Of a stretch of 7,200 nt of DNA, positions 1-7,200 are shown in pieces (position 1 is the stretch's first letter; each line of letters starts with the position of its first letter). The stretch lies in NCBI GenBank assembly GCA_900317065.1, contig ONFK01000080.1:1-7200 (forward strand). Direction: 5' to 3'. The notes beneath the pieces were generated by a model that did no database searches, had not been told where the DNA came from, and was given only the letters and a program-made list of their open reading frames with translations. A program made the position numbers and the translations under genes. The stretch comes from an uncultured Bacteroidales bacterium. Lineage in GTDB: Bacteria; Bacteroidota; Bacteroidia; Bacteroidales; UBA932.

Positions 1-1
1 C

Positions 2-1300
2 ACCTACAAGGGACAGGATGGCAAGCCTGCATCGATCGACGATTACAACTATGTGATCGCCACAGCATCCGGCCTCGAGCCAGCCTTCGATTTCAGCAAG
101 GGCAAAGCACTGTCCTATGTGATCAAGGTGAAGCTTCCTGCCGGCATCAAGGCCATCGAATACACACCTTCAGCATACTTCGCGGTGACGAATACCGGCA
201 TAGATACATGCCTCTATCAGGCCCCCATGTATCCTGACGGAGAGCCTGTCACTGAAATGGCTGCGTATGCATCCTCGAACACCAGCACCATCACGCTGGT
301 CAATGCATCCGCTGCAGGAGAAGAGGTCTACATCGCCGTTCCGGCCATCAATTTCTCCCACTCCTGGGACATGCACAAGGGTTCCAACGGTAAGTTCACT
401 TACAAGAATATCGAGGTGGGTGTCATCATTACCATTCTGAATGACAAGTCCGACGATGCCACCAAGTCCAACGGAACCGTCATGGGAGAAGACGTGTCGG
501 AGAAGGGCGGCAAGAGCGGTGTCATCGACTTGAGCGGTGTCGCACTTCTTTCCCGTCCGAAACCTTCGGAGGCCATTCACATGACAGCCACCGACGTGCG
601 TTCCTACGATACCTCCGGTGGTAAATACTACATGGATATCACTACTGACTGCGATATCTACTGGGCTCCTTACAATGTTGGTGCGACTTCACCTACGGAG
701 GTGGGCAACTACTACGCATGGGGCGAGCTTGAGCCGAAGGATGATTATTCCAAGGATACCTACACGCTTTATGAGGACGTGAAGGGAGACGGTGTCAAGA
801 CCTACACCATCATTTCTTCCCGCATATACGGAGAGAAGGATAACAGCGTAATCGGCGACAAGGGGCTCTATACCATCAGGGGGACCAGGTACGATGTTGC
901 CAGGGTCAAGTGGGGCAAGGCATGGCGTATGGCCGGTGTCGAAGAGGCTTACGGGCTTTCCAAAGGCACGGTTACGACCACTGCGACAGCTATGACTATC
1001 ACCAAGGACGGCTCAACCGTCACCATCCCTGTCTGCGGACGCCGCGAGGGAACGACTCCTGCGAGTGCTAAAATCGTAAACCTTTGGACTGTTGATTATA
1101 CGGCCTGCACATGGCTGGGTGATCAGGCGGCTTTCAAGGATGCCACATCCGGAAAGGATTGCGCATGGATGATTTCCAACACCAAGAAGAACCTGAACGA
1201 TATCGACTTCTATTCAGGAAGTCTCTATCGTGAATATGGTCTGCCCGTGCGTGCTGTTCTGGCAACGTCTTCTGTCGTATTGAAGGAAAAATCCGAATAG
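2..1300 (+). CDS. Fimbrillin-like / FISUMP-domain surface protein, 5' end missing
   Basis: Partial gene. The frame is open from the left edge, and the residues before the first visible ATG (position 53) align with the two paralogues downstream (a GQDG motif, then DYNY), so that ATG is internal and the true start is outside the window. 432 residues are visible. Residues 1 to about 190 match the second half of the fimbrillin-like (Mfa-like) region of the paralogues: FDFSKG, LPAGIKAIEY, VYIAVPAI, and KGGKSG near its end. Residues from about 195 form a FISUMP-like domain: WAPYNVGA (W221), YYAWGELEPKDDYS, YDVARVKWG (Y297), WRM, and the closing LPVRAVL. It ends with a short tail rich in Ser, Lys and Glu. 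By homology it is probably an exported lipoprotein, but its signal peptide is not visible. Ligand unknown; surface binding or adhesion is an inference. A hairpin terminator follows 26 bp downstream. Confidence 0.85.
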   Translation, partial: TYKGQDGKPASIDDYNYVIATASGLEPAFDFSKGKALSYVIKVKLPAGIKAIEYTPSAYFAVTNTGIDTCLYQAPMYPDGEPVTEMAAYASSNTSTITLVNASAAGEEVYIAVPAINFSHSWDMHKGSNGKFTYKNIEVGVIITILNDKSDDATKSNGTVMGEDVSEKGGKSGVIDLSGVALLSRPKPSEAIHMTATDVRSYDTSGGKYYMDITTDCDIYWAPYNVGATSPTEVGNYYAWGELEPKDDYSKDTYTLYEDVKGDGVKTYTIISSRIYGEKDNSVIGDKGLYTIRGTRYDVARVKWGKAWRMAGVEEAYGLSKGTVTTTATAMTITKDGSTVTIPVCGRREGTTPASAKIVNLWTVDYTACTWLGDQAAFKDATSGKDCAWMISNTKKNLNDIDFYSGSLYREYGLPVRAVLATSSVVLKEKSE

Positions 1301-1326
1301 ATTACCATAAACCATTCTAATTGTTC

Positions 1327-1361
1327 ATCGTCCCGGTGCGCGAGATGTGTGCCGGGACGAT
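1327..1361 (+). terminator. Probable intrinsic terminator after the first gene
   Basis: A 9-bp perfect inverted repeat (TCGTCCCGG at 1328-1336, CCGGGACGA at 1352-1360) extends outward by one A-U pair and inward by two G-U pairs and one C-G pair. This leaves a 9-nt loop at 1340-1348. The following tract, TATAGTTTTA, is only moderately T-rich. Its place 26 bp after a stop codon and about 57 bp before the next start fits a terminator separating the first gene from the downstream cluster. A leader hairpin or attenuator is the alternative. Confidence 0.65.
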
Positions 1362-1417
1362 ATAGTTTTACTATGTAAAAAATCAGGGGAAAGCGGCAGG
1401 CAAGTGTATTATTTTGT

Positions 1418-4400
1418 ATGCAATACAAAAAGTCGTTCTCATATTGCGCATTATTTATCGCTTCTCTTTTTGCGGTGCTTTCATCCTGCACGGAGATCGC
1501 CGAGCCGTCCATTCCCTCTGATGGAGTGGTGATTACAGCCACTGCCTCCCTGCCTGGATGCCGTACCAAAATGATATACGAAGACTCTTTCCCGGAGCTT
1601 GACGGAATAAAGGCCGGGTGGGAGACCGGTGACACTTTCCTTGCATTGGAGATCAACGGAAGCACGGTTACGCCTGTAACGTTTACGGCCACCGCTCCCG
1701 GTGACGTGGCGACCACTTTTACATCCTCCGGCGCTGTCGCCGCCAACAGTGCGACCAGGTGGGTCGCAGTCCTTGGGAAGGCTGCCGGTTTTGGCAATGG
1801 CGGCATCATCTGCCGGTATTCCGGACAGGACGGTTCGCTGAAGGGCCTGGAAGGGTACGATTACATGACTGCATCGTCAACCGGAGAGAATCCGGACTTC
1901 AAGTATTCTAATGGCAAGCATCTGACATATCTCCTCCGGCTGAAATCTCCTGCTGGTGTAGGAAAGCTCGAATTCAATACAACGGCCGACCCGGCCGAGT
2001 GGCTTGTTGCTTCCGACGGCACCTCGACCCCTTGCAAGGCCGACTATCGCCCGAAAGCTGTTAAAACCCTAACGCTCTCAGGAGAGACTAAAGAAGGGGA
2101 TGTCGTATATCTGGCAGTACCTGCAATAGATTATTCCGATGCCGGACTCATAGTCACGGCCATGAACGGTTCCGGCACCAAGTCCCAGGGTAAAGTGAAG
2201 AGCGCAGACCTGTCGGCCAAGGGCGGGCAGGCCGGCACCTTCGAAATGGACGCCCTGATTGACAGGCCTCTCGAGGGAGATGCAATTGATTTCGTGTCCG
2301 TATGCAAAGTACGTCTCGAGTTCGTGAACAATGTTTCCTGGCAGGGTCTTCAGGATAATTACCGGTTCAGGACCTCGCCCCGTTGGGCGCCGTTCAACAT
2401 CGGAGCGTCTGCAAAGCCTTCATCTGCCGAAGATACATACGGATACTATTTTGCCTGGGGAGAAACGGAACAGCGCGAATCCTATAGCCAGAACAACTAC
2501 AGATACAACGGAAAGGACGGAAATCTGGGGCAGGTGAAGAGCTATCCCGGAGAGTCTGACGTGCCTCTGAACGTTAATGTAATCTCCGGAACAAAGTACG
2601 ATGTTGCCCGCGTGAAATGGGGCAGCCTCTGGAGGATGCCTTATGCCGAAGAGATGATGTGTTTCCTCGGATACAATGGCACGTTTACTTATACTGCCGG
2701 GCAGAGTGAGCAGACTGATACGTATTTCACCACCAGGGACGTCACGGAATATGAGGGAGTATCCGTAAGCGGGCGCACTTTCTCCCGCAACGGCAAGACC
2801 ATTTTCTTCCCTTTTGCCGGCAGGTATTATTTCACCGAGGGCGGATTGGTATCCACTCCTTCGCTGGTGGGGAAAGCAGGATTGTATTACAGCGGCACGC
2901 ACAACAACCAAGCTGGAGTCTCCCAGGCCTACAGGGTTTACATGAGGACTACGCAGGTAGATTATCTTTCTCAGGAATGTTCCTATGCCTTCTCTGTTCG
3001 CCCCGTCATGGCTGAAGAAACAGATGAACCCGTCCATGTCACTGCAAGCGGCCGCATTACCGACTCATCCACCGGCAACGGCATAGCCGGGGTTACGGTG
3101 TCCGACGGTTACAACTGCTGCGTTACTGATGCGGACGGACGCTATAGCATGGATGCTGACAGCCGTGCCCGTACAATCAACGTTACGGTTCCCGCTTCGT
3201 ACGAGATGCCGCTCGGCTCTGACGGTCGCCCGGCTTTTTACAAGAGGGTCGATTTTTCAAAGGGTCAGGATGCAGTCGCGGACTTCACCCTCACGCCCCG
3301 GAGCAGTGCTGTATCACGCTTTACGCTTATCACCGTTTCCGATGCCCACATTAAAACCGAATCCAACCTCAACGATTTTATCTCCGGCCCCGTTCCGGAT
3401 ATCCAGAAAACTATAAATGAGCTGGAAGCATCTGGCAACGCCGGAACCATAATCGGAGTCGGGCTCGGAGACCAGCTCTGGGACAGTCCCGATATGGCCG
3501 CTTCCGTGCGGGGCGTCTATACCGGATTCCGCACTTCGGGCGGCACGATGCCGTTCTTCTATACCATAGGCAACCATGATCACGTGATAGTTCCGGACGG
3601 AACGGACATCCAGAGCACAGATAACTTCGTGGAGAATTTCGGCCCGACCGACTTCTCCTTCGACATCGGTAACGCGCATTTCGTGGTGCTGGACAACATC
3701 GACTTCACTGGGGATTACTCGGGAACCGCCATCAAGTACAGGGAAAGGTTCAACGGGGAACAGATACACTGGCTCAAGCAGGACATTGCCAACGTTTCCA
3801 ACAAGGCGGACAAACTCGTAATCCTTTGCACCCATGCTCCTATGTACAGCCCTCTGGGTAATCTGGATGCCGTAAAGAAACAGCTGGTCCAATTCAAGGA
3901 AGCGCATATCTTTACGGGCCATATCCATAATCTCAAGAACTTCAACCATACTGTTTCCAAGACTGTTTCAGGGAAACCGCTATACGAGCACAACATCCAA
4001 TCGCTTTGCGGAATGTGGTGGCTGGCGGATCTTTCGCCTAACGGAACTCCGGCAGGCTATGGGGTCTATACCTTCGACGGATCGACCCTGGTTTCGCAAT
4101 ACAACAAGGTTTGGAAAGAGGAAGCTGGCTTCCAGATGAGGGTTTACAACGGAAACGACAAGTACAACTCCTATTTCTGGGATAGCAAGTACGCCGGAAA
4201 GTTCCTCGTCCGGGTTTGGGATGGCGACGATCCTTCCGTTACCTCGAACGAGGCGAGATGGTCGCTTACATTCGTCCATAATGGCGAGTCCACCCCCATG
4301 ACCCGGATTACGGATGAAATAGTGGACAAGTGTTCTGCCGGATACATCGTTTATAAACTGAGTTCTCCTTACGGGACCGGTGGCAGCGCGACATCCTGCT

Positions 4401-4567
4401 CATGGTGGATGATAGATGCCCCCGGAGGCAATCCTGCATCTGTTTTGAACTGGAAGGTAGTTGCCCGTCATGCTCTTCCCGGAGGATGGGAAAAGGAATA
4501 TACTGCAACTGTGCTCTCCACTGATTATACGGGATATGCCTCTGGCAGCCACTTTATCTGGAAATAA
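1418..4567 (+). CDS. Lipoprotein fusing fimbrillin-like and FISUMP modules to a calcineurin-like metallophosphoesterase
   Basis: A 1049-residue exported lipoprotein and probable phosphoesterase; substrate unknown. The start is the first ATG after an in-frame stop (TAA at 1376-1378) and gives a lipoprotein signal peptide with lipobox LSSC (Cys24). Residues 25 to about 285 are fimbrillin-like (W68 in WETGD, ALEINGST). Residues about 320-535 are FISUMP-like (WAPFNIGAS from W323, YYFAWGETE, YDVARVKWG from Y394, closing SVRPV). Residues 539 to about 632 look like the carboxypeptidase-regulatory-like N-domain that precedes many Bacteroidetes phosphoesterases (SGRITD, GIAGVTVSDG, TDADGRYS). Residues about 636-865 are the calcineurin-like core with every usual metal-site motif: D642-x-H644, GD at D685, GNHD at 718-721, H806 in THAP, and GHIH at 834-837. 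Residues 866-1049 match the family's C-terminal domain. It ends with tandem TAA stops. Standalone family members usually lack the first 500 residues seen here. No frameshift is evident across the junction. Confidence 0.92.
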   Translation: MQYKKSFSYCALFIASLFAVLSSCTEIAEPSIPSDGVVITATASLPGCRTKMIYEDSFPELDGIKAGWETGDTFLALEINGSTVTPVTFTATAPGDVATTFTSSGAVAANSATRWVAVLGKAAGFGNGGIICRYSGQDGSLKGLEGYDYMTASSTGENPDFKYSNGKHLTYLLRLKSPAGVGKLEFNTTADPAEWLVASDGTSTPCKADYRPKAVKTLTLSGETKEGDVVYLAVPAIDYSDAGLIVTAMNGSGTKSQGKVKSADLSAKGGQAGTFEMDALIDRPLEGDAIDFVSVCKVRLEFVNNVSWQGLQDNYRFRTSPRWAPFNIGASAKPSSAEDTYGYYFAWGETEQRESYSQNNYRYNGKDGNLGQVKSYPGESDVPLNVNVISGTKYDVARVKWGSLWRMPYAEEMMCFLGYNGTFTYTAGQSEQTDTYFTTRDVTEYEGVSVSGRTFSRNGKTIFFPFAGRYYFTEGGLVSTPSLVGKAGLYYSGTHNNQAGVSQAYRVYMRTTQVDYLSQECSYAFSVRPVMAEETDEPVHVTASGRITDSSTGNGIAGVTVSDGYNCCVTDADGRYSMDADSRARTINVTVPASYEMPLGSDGRPAFYKRVDFSKGQDAVADFTLTPRSSAVSRFTLITVSDAHIKTESNLNDFISGPVPDIQKTINELEASGNAGTIIGVGLGDQLWDSPDMAASVRGVYTGFRTSGGTMPFFYTIGNHDHVIVPDGTDIQSTDNFVENFGPTDFSFDIGNAHFVVLDNIDFTGDYSGTAIKYRERFNGEQIHWLKQDIANVSNKADKLVILCTHAPMYSPLGNLDAVKKQLVQFKEAHIFTGHIHNLKNFNHTVSKTVSGKPLYEHNIQSLCGMWWLADLSPNGTPAGYGVYTFDGSTLVSQYNKVWKEEAGFQMRVYNGNDKYNSYFWDSKYAGKFLVRVWDGDDPSVTSNEARWSLTFVHNGESTPMTRITDEIVDKCSAGYIVYKLSSPYGTGGSATSCSWWMIDAPGGNPASVLNWKVVARHALPGGWEKEYTATVLSTDYTGYASGSHFIWK

Positions 4568-4594
4568 TAACGAATAAACAAAATACGATACATT

Positions 4595-4765
4595 ATGAAA
4601 AGAAAAACTGCTTTGATTCTTTTATCGGTGATTGCTTTGATGCTTTGCGGCTGCAAGGAGAAGAACGGTCCCGAGAAACCTACTCCCAGTAACTCTTCAA
4701 TAACATCCGAAAATGCGGCTCCCGGCGGATTCTCTGACGAGGGTCCTGTTTCGTGGGACGAATAA
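4595..4765 (+). CDS. Small lipoprotein, 56 residues, function unknown
   Basis: A short gene between two large lipoprotein genes. The product starts MKRKTALILLSV, has a hydrophobic stretch, and carries lipobox L-C-G-C with acylated Cys20. The mature part is only about 37 residues, charged at first (KEKNGPEK), then rich in Ser, Asn, Gly and Pro, and ends in GPVSWDE. The start lies 27 bp after the previous stop behind an A-rich stretch, as is common for Bacteroidetes, which rarely use Shine-Dalgarno sites; the stop is 12 bp before the next start. The clear signal peptide and operon position support a real gene. The segment APGGFS resembles APGAFS at a matching place in the next gene's product, so it could be a shortened relative of those lipoproteins; that match is too short to prove it. 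I do not recognise a family. Confidence 0.72.
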   Translation: MKRKTALILLSVIALMLCGCKEKNGPEKPTPSNSSITSENAAPGGFSDEGPVSWDE

Positions 4766-4777
4766 ATTTTACCGGCT

Positions 4778-6472
4778 ATGAGAAAAGCATTCTTTTTTGC
4801 AGCAGTCGCTGCCATTATCCTTGCCGGATGCTCCAAGGAGACAGAGAGGACGCCGGAACTTACTGGTGACGGAACCGAAATAGTTGCGACCGCAGTTGCC
4901 CCCGGAGCTTTTTCTGCAACTAAGGTGGCGTACAATGACGGTTATTCCGCAGTCGAGGAAATAGCCGACATCACTTCTTCCTGGGAGAGCGGAGATTCAT
5001 TCACCGCACTGGAAATCAATGGAAGCACTATCACAACGGTGAAATTCAGCACCACGGGCAGTGGGGCTTCCGCACAGTTCGTTTCCGAGGGTGCAGTCGC
5101 AGCCAGCGATAACACCAAATGGGTCGCTGTCAGCGGAAATGCTACCGTCGAGGACGGTGTAATCGTCTGCAAGTATTCCGAACAGGACGGCAGTCTGGAA
5201 AACCTCGGCAACCTGGATTATTCGGTGGCCAACGCCACGGGCAAGGCTCCCGTATTTGATTTTGCCAAAGGCACGCGTCTGACTTATGTCATGAGGGTGC
5301 TTCTTCCCGCAGGAATCAAGTATATCGAGTACAATACCGGAACCACGAATTCCGGGGGTTGGAACGTGGATAACCTTGGCAAGTCCAAGGGCACCACTTC
5401 TTCCGCCATCAAGGATGCCGTGAGCGTCATGACACTCCCGTCTGCTTCAATCGCCGGCCAGATAGCATACATCGCCGTTCCTGCAATCAACTGCATGAGT
5501 TCTTCTTCAAACAGGCTCGCGGGTATAGTGATTACGATCATGTCTTCCGACAAGAAGCTTTCGCAGGGCAAGGTCACCAGCCCGGACCTCACCGGAAAGG
5601 GCGGATGCATAGGCACTTACGACATGAGCGAACTGACTCTCATTCCCAGGCCGCTTCCCAGCGAGGCAATCAAACTCGGGTCCGTCACGTGTGAAGGCAA
5701 GACCTTCAAACTCGGTTCCTGGGCGCCTTTCGTTGTAGGTGGCAATTTCCAGACATCCGACGAGGCTATCAAAGGAAGCCTGTTTTCCTGGGGAGAGATA
5801 GAACCCAAAGAAATGTTCAGTCGTGACTCGTACAGGTGGAATGTGAACGGAACATACACTACCCAGCTTGGTTACAAGTATATTGGTGCAGCCGAATTCG
5901 TTGATCCCTATATAGAATACTGTGTGGCAGGTGGTCCCTCTGTCCCGACTCATGGTCCCGGAACTTATTACGACATAGGCGGAACCAAGTATGACGCCGC
6001 CCGCGTCAAGTGGGGCTGCGAATGGAGGATGGCATCGAACGAGATTGCCGGCAACCTCATGAAGGACAGCGATGCCGTGATACGTTTCGGTGGCAATCTG
6101 GACAAGAACGGTGACCTGCTGAAGATTACGGCCTACGAAAAGGGTATTTACACCAATTCTCTCGGATACAAGTCCAATCTTTACGGAGTGTCCGTATTCG
6201 AGGCCAACGGGGCTAAACTCGAACTGTACTATTCTCCCTGGACGAATGGAGACAGCGTAGGAACCCTTCAGACCAATGGAGACCAGGGCCGTTTCTGGAC
6301 AGCTACGACCAACTACGGACAGGCTTTCAATGCGAACACTCTTGTGACGGGCTCCAACAACTACTGGAACCGCGCAGTGCATACCCGTTTCAACACGAAC
6401 AATTCGCATTACATGAGCGATAACAGCTACATCTGGAACGGTCTGCCTATTCGTGCTGTGCTGGATGAGTAA
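4778..6472 (+). CDS. Fimbrillin-like / FISUMP-domain lipoprotein
   Basis: A 564-residue lipoprotein and paralogue of the first two large genes. The signal peptide (MRKAFFFAAVAAI) leads to lipobox LAGC with Cys18, followed by SKETE. Residues about 30-290 are fimbrillin-like: IVATAVAPG, W69 in the WESGD motif, ALEINGST, KWVAV, the EQDGSLENL block, FDFAKGTRLTY and YIAVPAI. Residues about 310-564 are FISUMP-like: WAPF (W315), FSWGEIEPKEMFS, YDAARVKWG (Y405), WRM, RFWTATTNYG, and the closing LPIRAVLDE. No catalytic motif is apparent. FISUMP domains are common in secreted Bacteroidetes proteins and have no single established function; a role in binding a glycan or another surface ligand is inferred from the GH2 gene that follows. 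The start is the first ATG after the upstream gene's stop in the same frame. Its stop overlaps the GH2 start, which suggests translational coupling. Confidence 0.9.
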   Translation: MRKAFFFAAVAAIILAGCSKETERTPELTGDGTEIVATAVAPGAFSATKVAYNDGYSAVEEIADITSSWESGDSFTALEINGSTITTVKFSTTGSGASAQFVSEGAVAASDNTKWVAVSGNATVEDGVIVCKYSEQDGSLENLGNLDYSVANATGKAPVFDFAKGTRLTYVMRVLLPAGIKYIEYNTGTTNSGGWNVDNLGKSKGTTSSAIKDAVSVMTLPSASIAGQIAYIAVPAINCMSSSSNRLAGIVITIMSSDKKLSQGKVTSPDLTGKGGCIGTYDMSELTLIPRPLPSEAIKLGSVTCEGKTFKLGSWAPFVVGGNFQTSDEAIKGSLFSWGEIEPKEMFSRDSYRWNVNGTYTTQLGYKYIGAAEFVDPYIEYCVAGGPSVPTHGPGTYYDIGGTKYDAARVKWGCEWRMASNEIAGNLMKDSDAVIRFGGNLDKNGDLLKITAYEKGIYTNSLGYKSNLYGVSVFEANGAKLELYYSPWTNGDSVGTLQTNGDQGRFWTATTNYGQAFNANTLVTGSNNYWNRAVHTRFNTNNSHYMSDNSYIWNGLPIRAVLDE

Positions 6473-7200
6473 ACGTTTTACCTTACTTCTTTTAACGCTC
6501 CTTTCGTCTTTTGCCTGCCTTTTCGCAACGGCGGCTCCAAGATACGAAAGGAGCATTAATGATAGGTGGGCTTTCCATAAAGAGGGGGAGAGTATCATAG
6601 AGACAGTATCCATCCCTCACACATGGAATGCTGCTGATAGTAGGGATGAGGCTTCTGGTTACTGGCGTGGGGCTGCATGGTACGAAAAAGACGTCATTAT
6701 CAACGACGACCTTTCCGGCAAGAGAGTATATGTCCGTTTCGAGGGTGCGAACCAGGAGGTAGATCTTTATGTGAACGGCGAACACGCCGGCAACCATAAA
6801 GGCGGTTATACGGCATTCGTCTTCGATCTTACCGACCTCGTCCGCAACGGCCGCAATTCCTTCCGCATAAGGGTGGACAATTCCCACAGCGAGGCTATCC
6901 CGCCCATTTCAGCCGATTTTACCTTCTTCGGGGGTATCTATCGAGACGTGTCGCTCATTTTCGTTCCGGAGAACCACATCAGCGTAGAGCACTTCGCCAG
7001 CAGTGGAGTCTATATCACTACTCCTGAGGTCTCTGCAGAGACTGCTTCCGTTCATATCGACACCAGACTGGCCATCTTCTCTCCGGAAAAGGTCCTAACC
7101 CTTGAGCATACCCTGATCGCCCCCGACGGCAAACAGGTGGCAGTTGTGCGCAAGCGGATTTCCAAGCCCTCGCTGCAGGCAGACCTAACTGTATCTGCTG
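6465..7200 (+). CDS. Glycoside hydrolase family 2 enzyme, N-terminal part (3' end off the window)
   Basis: The first 245 residues of a GH2 protein that runs off the right edge. The chosen ATG overlaps the previous stop by 8 bp and gives an ideal signal peptide (MSKRFTLLLLTLLSSFACLF), probably cleaved by signal peptidase I near residues 22-24. Residues about 28-168 match the GH2 sugar-binding jelly-roll domain: W35-x-F, IPHTWN at 50-55, GYWRGAAWYEK at 65-75, VYVRFEGANQEVDLYVNG at 88-105, the GGYTAFVFDLTDLV stretch near 113-126, and FFGGIYRDV at 154-162. From about residue 170 an immunoglobulin-like beta-sandwich domain begins. The TIM-barrel domain with its two catalytic glutamates lies beyond the window, so beta-galactosidase, beta-glucuronidase and beta-mannosidase specificities cannot be told apart. 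The export signal places it in the periplasm or outside the cell, fitting the lipoprotein genes it is linked to. Confidence 0.9.
   Translation, partial: MSKRFTLLLLTLLSSFACLFATAAPRYERSINDRWAFHKEGESIIETVSIPHTWNAADSRDEASGYWRGAAWYEKDVIINDDLSGKRVYVRFEGANQEVDLYVNGEHAGNHKGGYTAFVFDLTDLVRNGRNSFRIRVDNSHSEAIPPISADFTFFGGIYRDVSLIFVPENHISVEHFASSGVYITTPEVSAETASVHIDTRLAIFSPEKVLTLEHTLIAPDGKQVAVVRKRISKPSLQADLTVSA

Noticed and set aside
1407..1416. TATTATTTTG, close to the Bacteroides -7 promoter consensus
   Set aside because: It has one mismatch to TAnnTTTG, no -33 TTTG at the right distance, and would place the transcript start at or inside the start codon at 1418, whose signal peptide shows that codon is correct.
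1347..1532. Short plus-strand open frame of 61 codons
   Set aside because: It begins inside the terminator hairpin and overlaps the start of the phosphoesterase gene in another frame, with no signal peptide or domain.
2420..3037. Minus-strand open frame of 205 codons
   Set aside because: It is antisense to the FISUMP-like domain and has no recognisable features.
3314..3949. Minus-strand open frame of 211 codons
   Set aside because: It is antisense to the catalytic core of the phosphoesterase, whose motifs clearly define the coding strand.
6516..6518. Cys18 of the GH2 protein as a possible lipoprotein anchor
   Set aside because: The preceding residues are S-F-A; the -3 and -2 positions do not fit a lipobox, and a signal peptidase I site a few residues later is a better reading.
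5507..6613. Long open frame on the minus strand (368 codons)
   Set aside because: It lies antisense to the well-supported lipoprotein and GH2 genes. Its translation shows no recognisable domain or signal, so it is a by-product of codon bias on the other strand.
1..7200. Polysaccharide utilisation locus, defence system or mobile element
   Set aside because: No SusC/SusD pair, regulator, nuclease, transposase, integrase, CRISPR array or tRNA is visible. The linked GH2 gene and surface lipoproteins alone do not establish any of these.

Overview
The window is about 7.2 kb of protein-coding DNA with every gene on the + strand. It looks like a Bacteroidales chromosome; a gut lineage such as Alistipes/Rikenellaceae would fit, but I infer this from style only. 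The reasons are three: lipoprotein signal peptides with Bacteroidetes-type lipoboxes, fimbrillin-like (Mfa-like) and FISUMP-type (Fibrobacter succinogenes major paralogous) domains, and starts without Shine-Dalgarno sequences. Base composition is slightly GC-rich and even throughout. I see no mobile element, RNA gene or CRISPR array.

Layout. (1) Positions 2-1300 hold the 3' part of a secreted protein with a fimbrillin-like half followed by a FISUMP-like half; its start lies off the left edge. A strong hairpin (1327-1361) follows and probably ends that transcript. (2) Positions 1418-4567 encode a 1049-residue lipoprotein that repeats the same two-module arrangement and then continues, in one open frame, into a complete three-part calcineurin-like metallophosphoesterase with all the usual metal-site motifs. 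(3) Positions 4595-4765 encode a 56-residue lipoprotein. (4) Positions 4778-6472 encode a third fimbrillin-like/FISUMP lipoprotein, without an enzyme domain. (5) From 6465 to the right edge is the N-terminal part of a secreted glycoside hydrolase family 2 (GH2) enzyme, whose start overlaps the stop of the previous gene by 8 bp.

Genes 2 to 5 are tightly packed (27 bp, 12 bp and an 8 bp overlap) with no terminator between them, so they probably form one operon. All products carry export signals or are homologous to proteins that do. The likely theme is a cell-surface set: paralogous, possibly ligand-binding or adhesive lipoproteins, one of them carrying a phosphoesterase, together with a GH2 enzyme acting on a glycan. 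No SusC/SusD pair is visible, so calling this a polysaccharide utilisation locus would be premature. The most unusual item is the fusion of the fimbrillin-like and FISUMP modules to a metallophosphoesterase.
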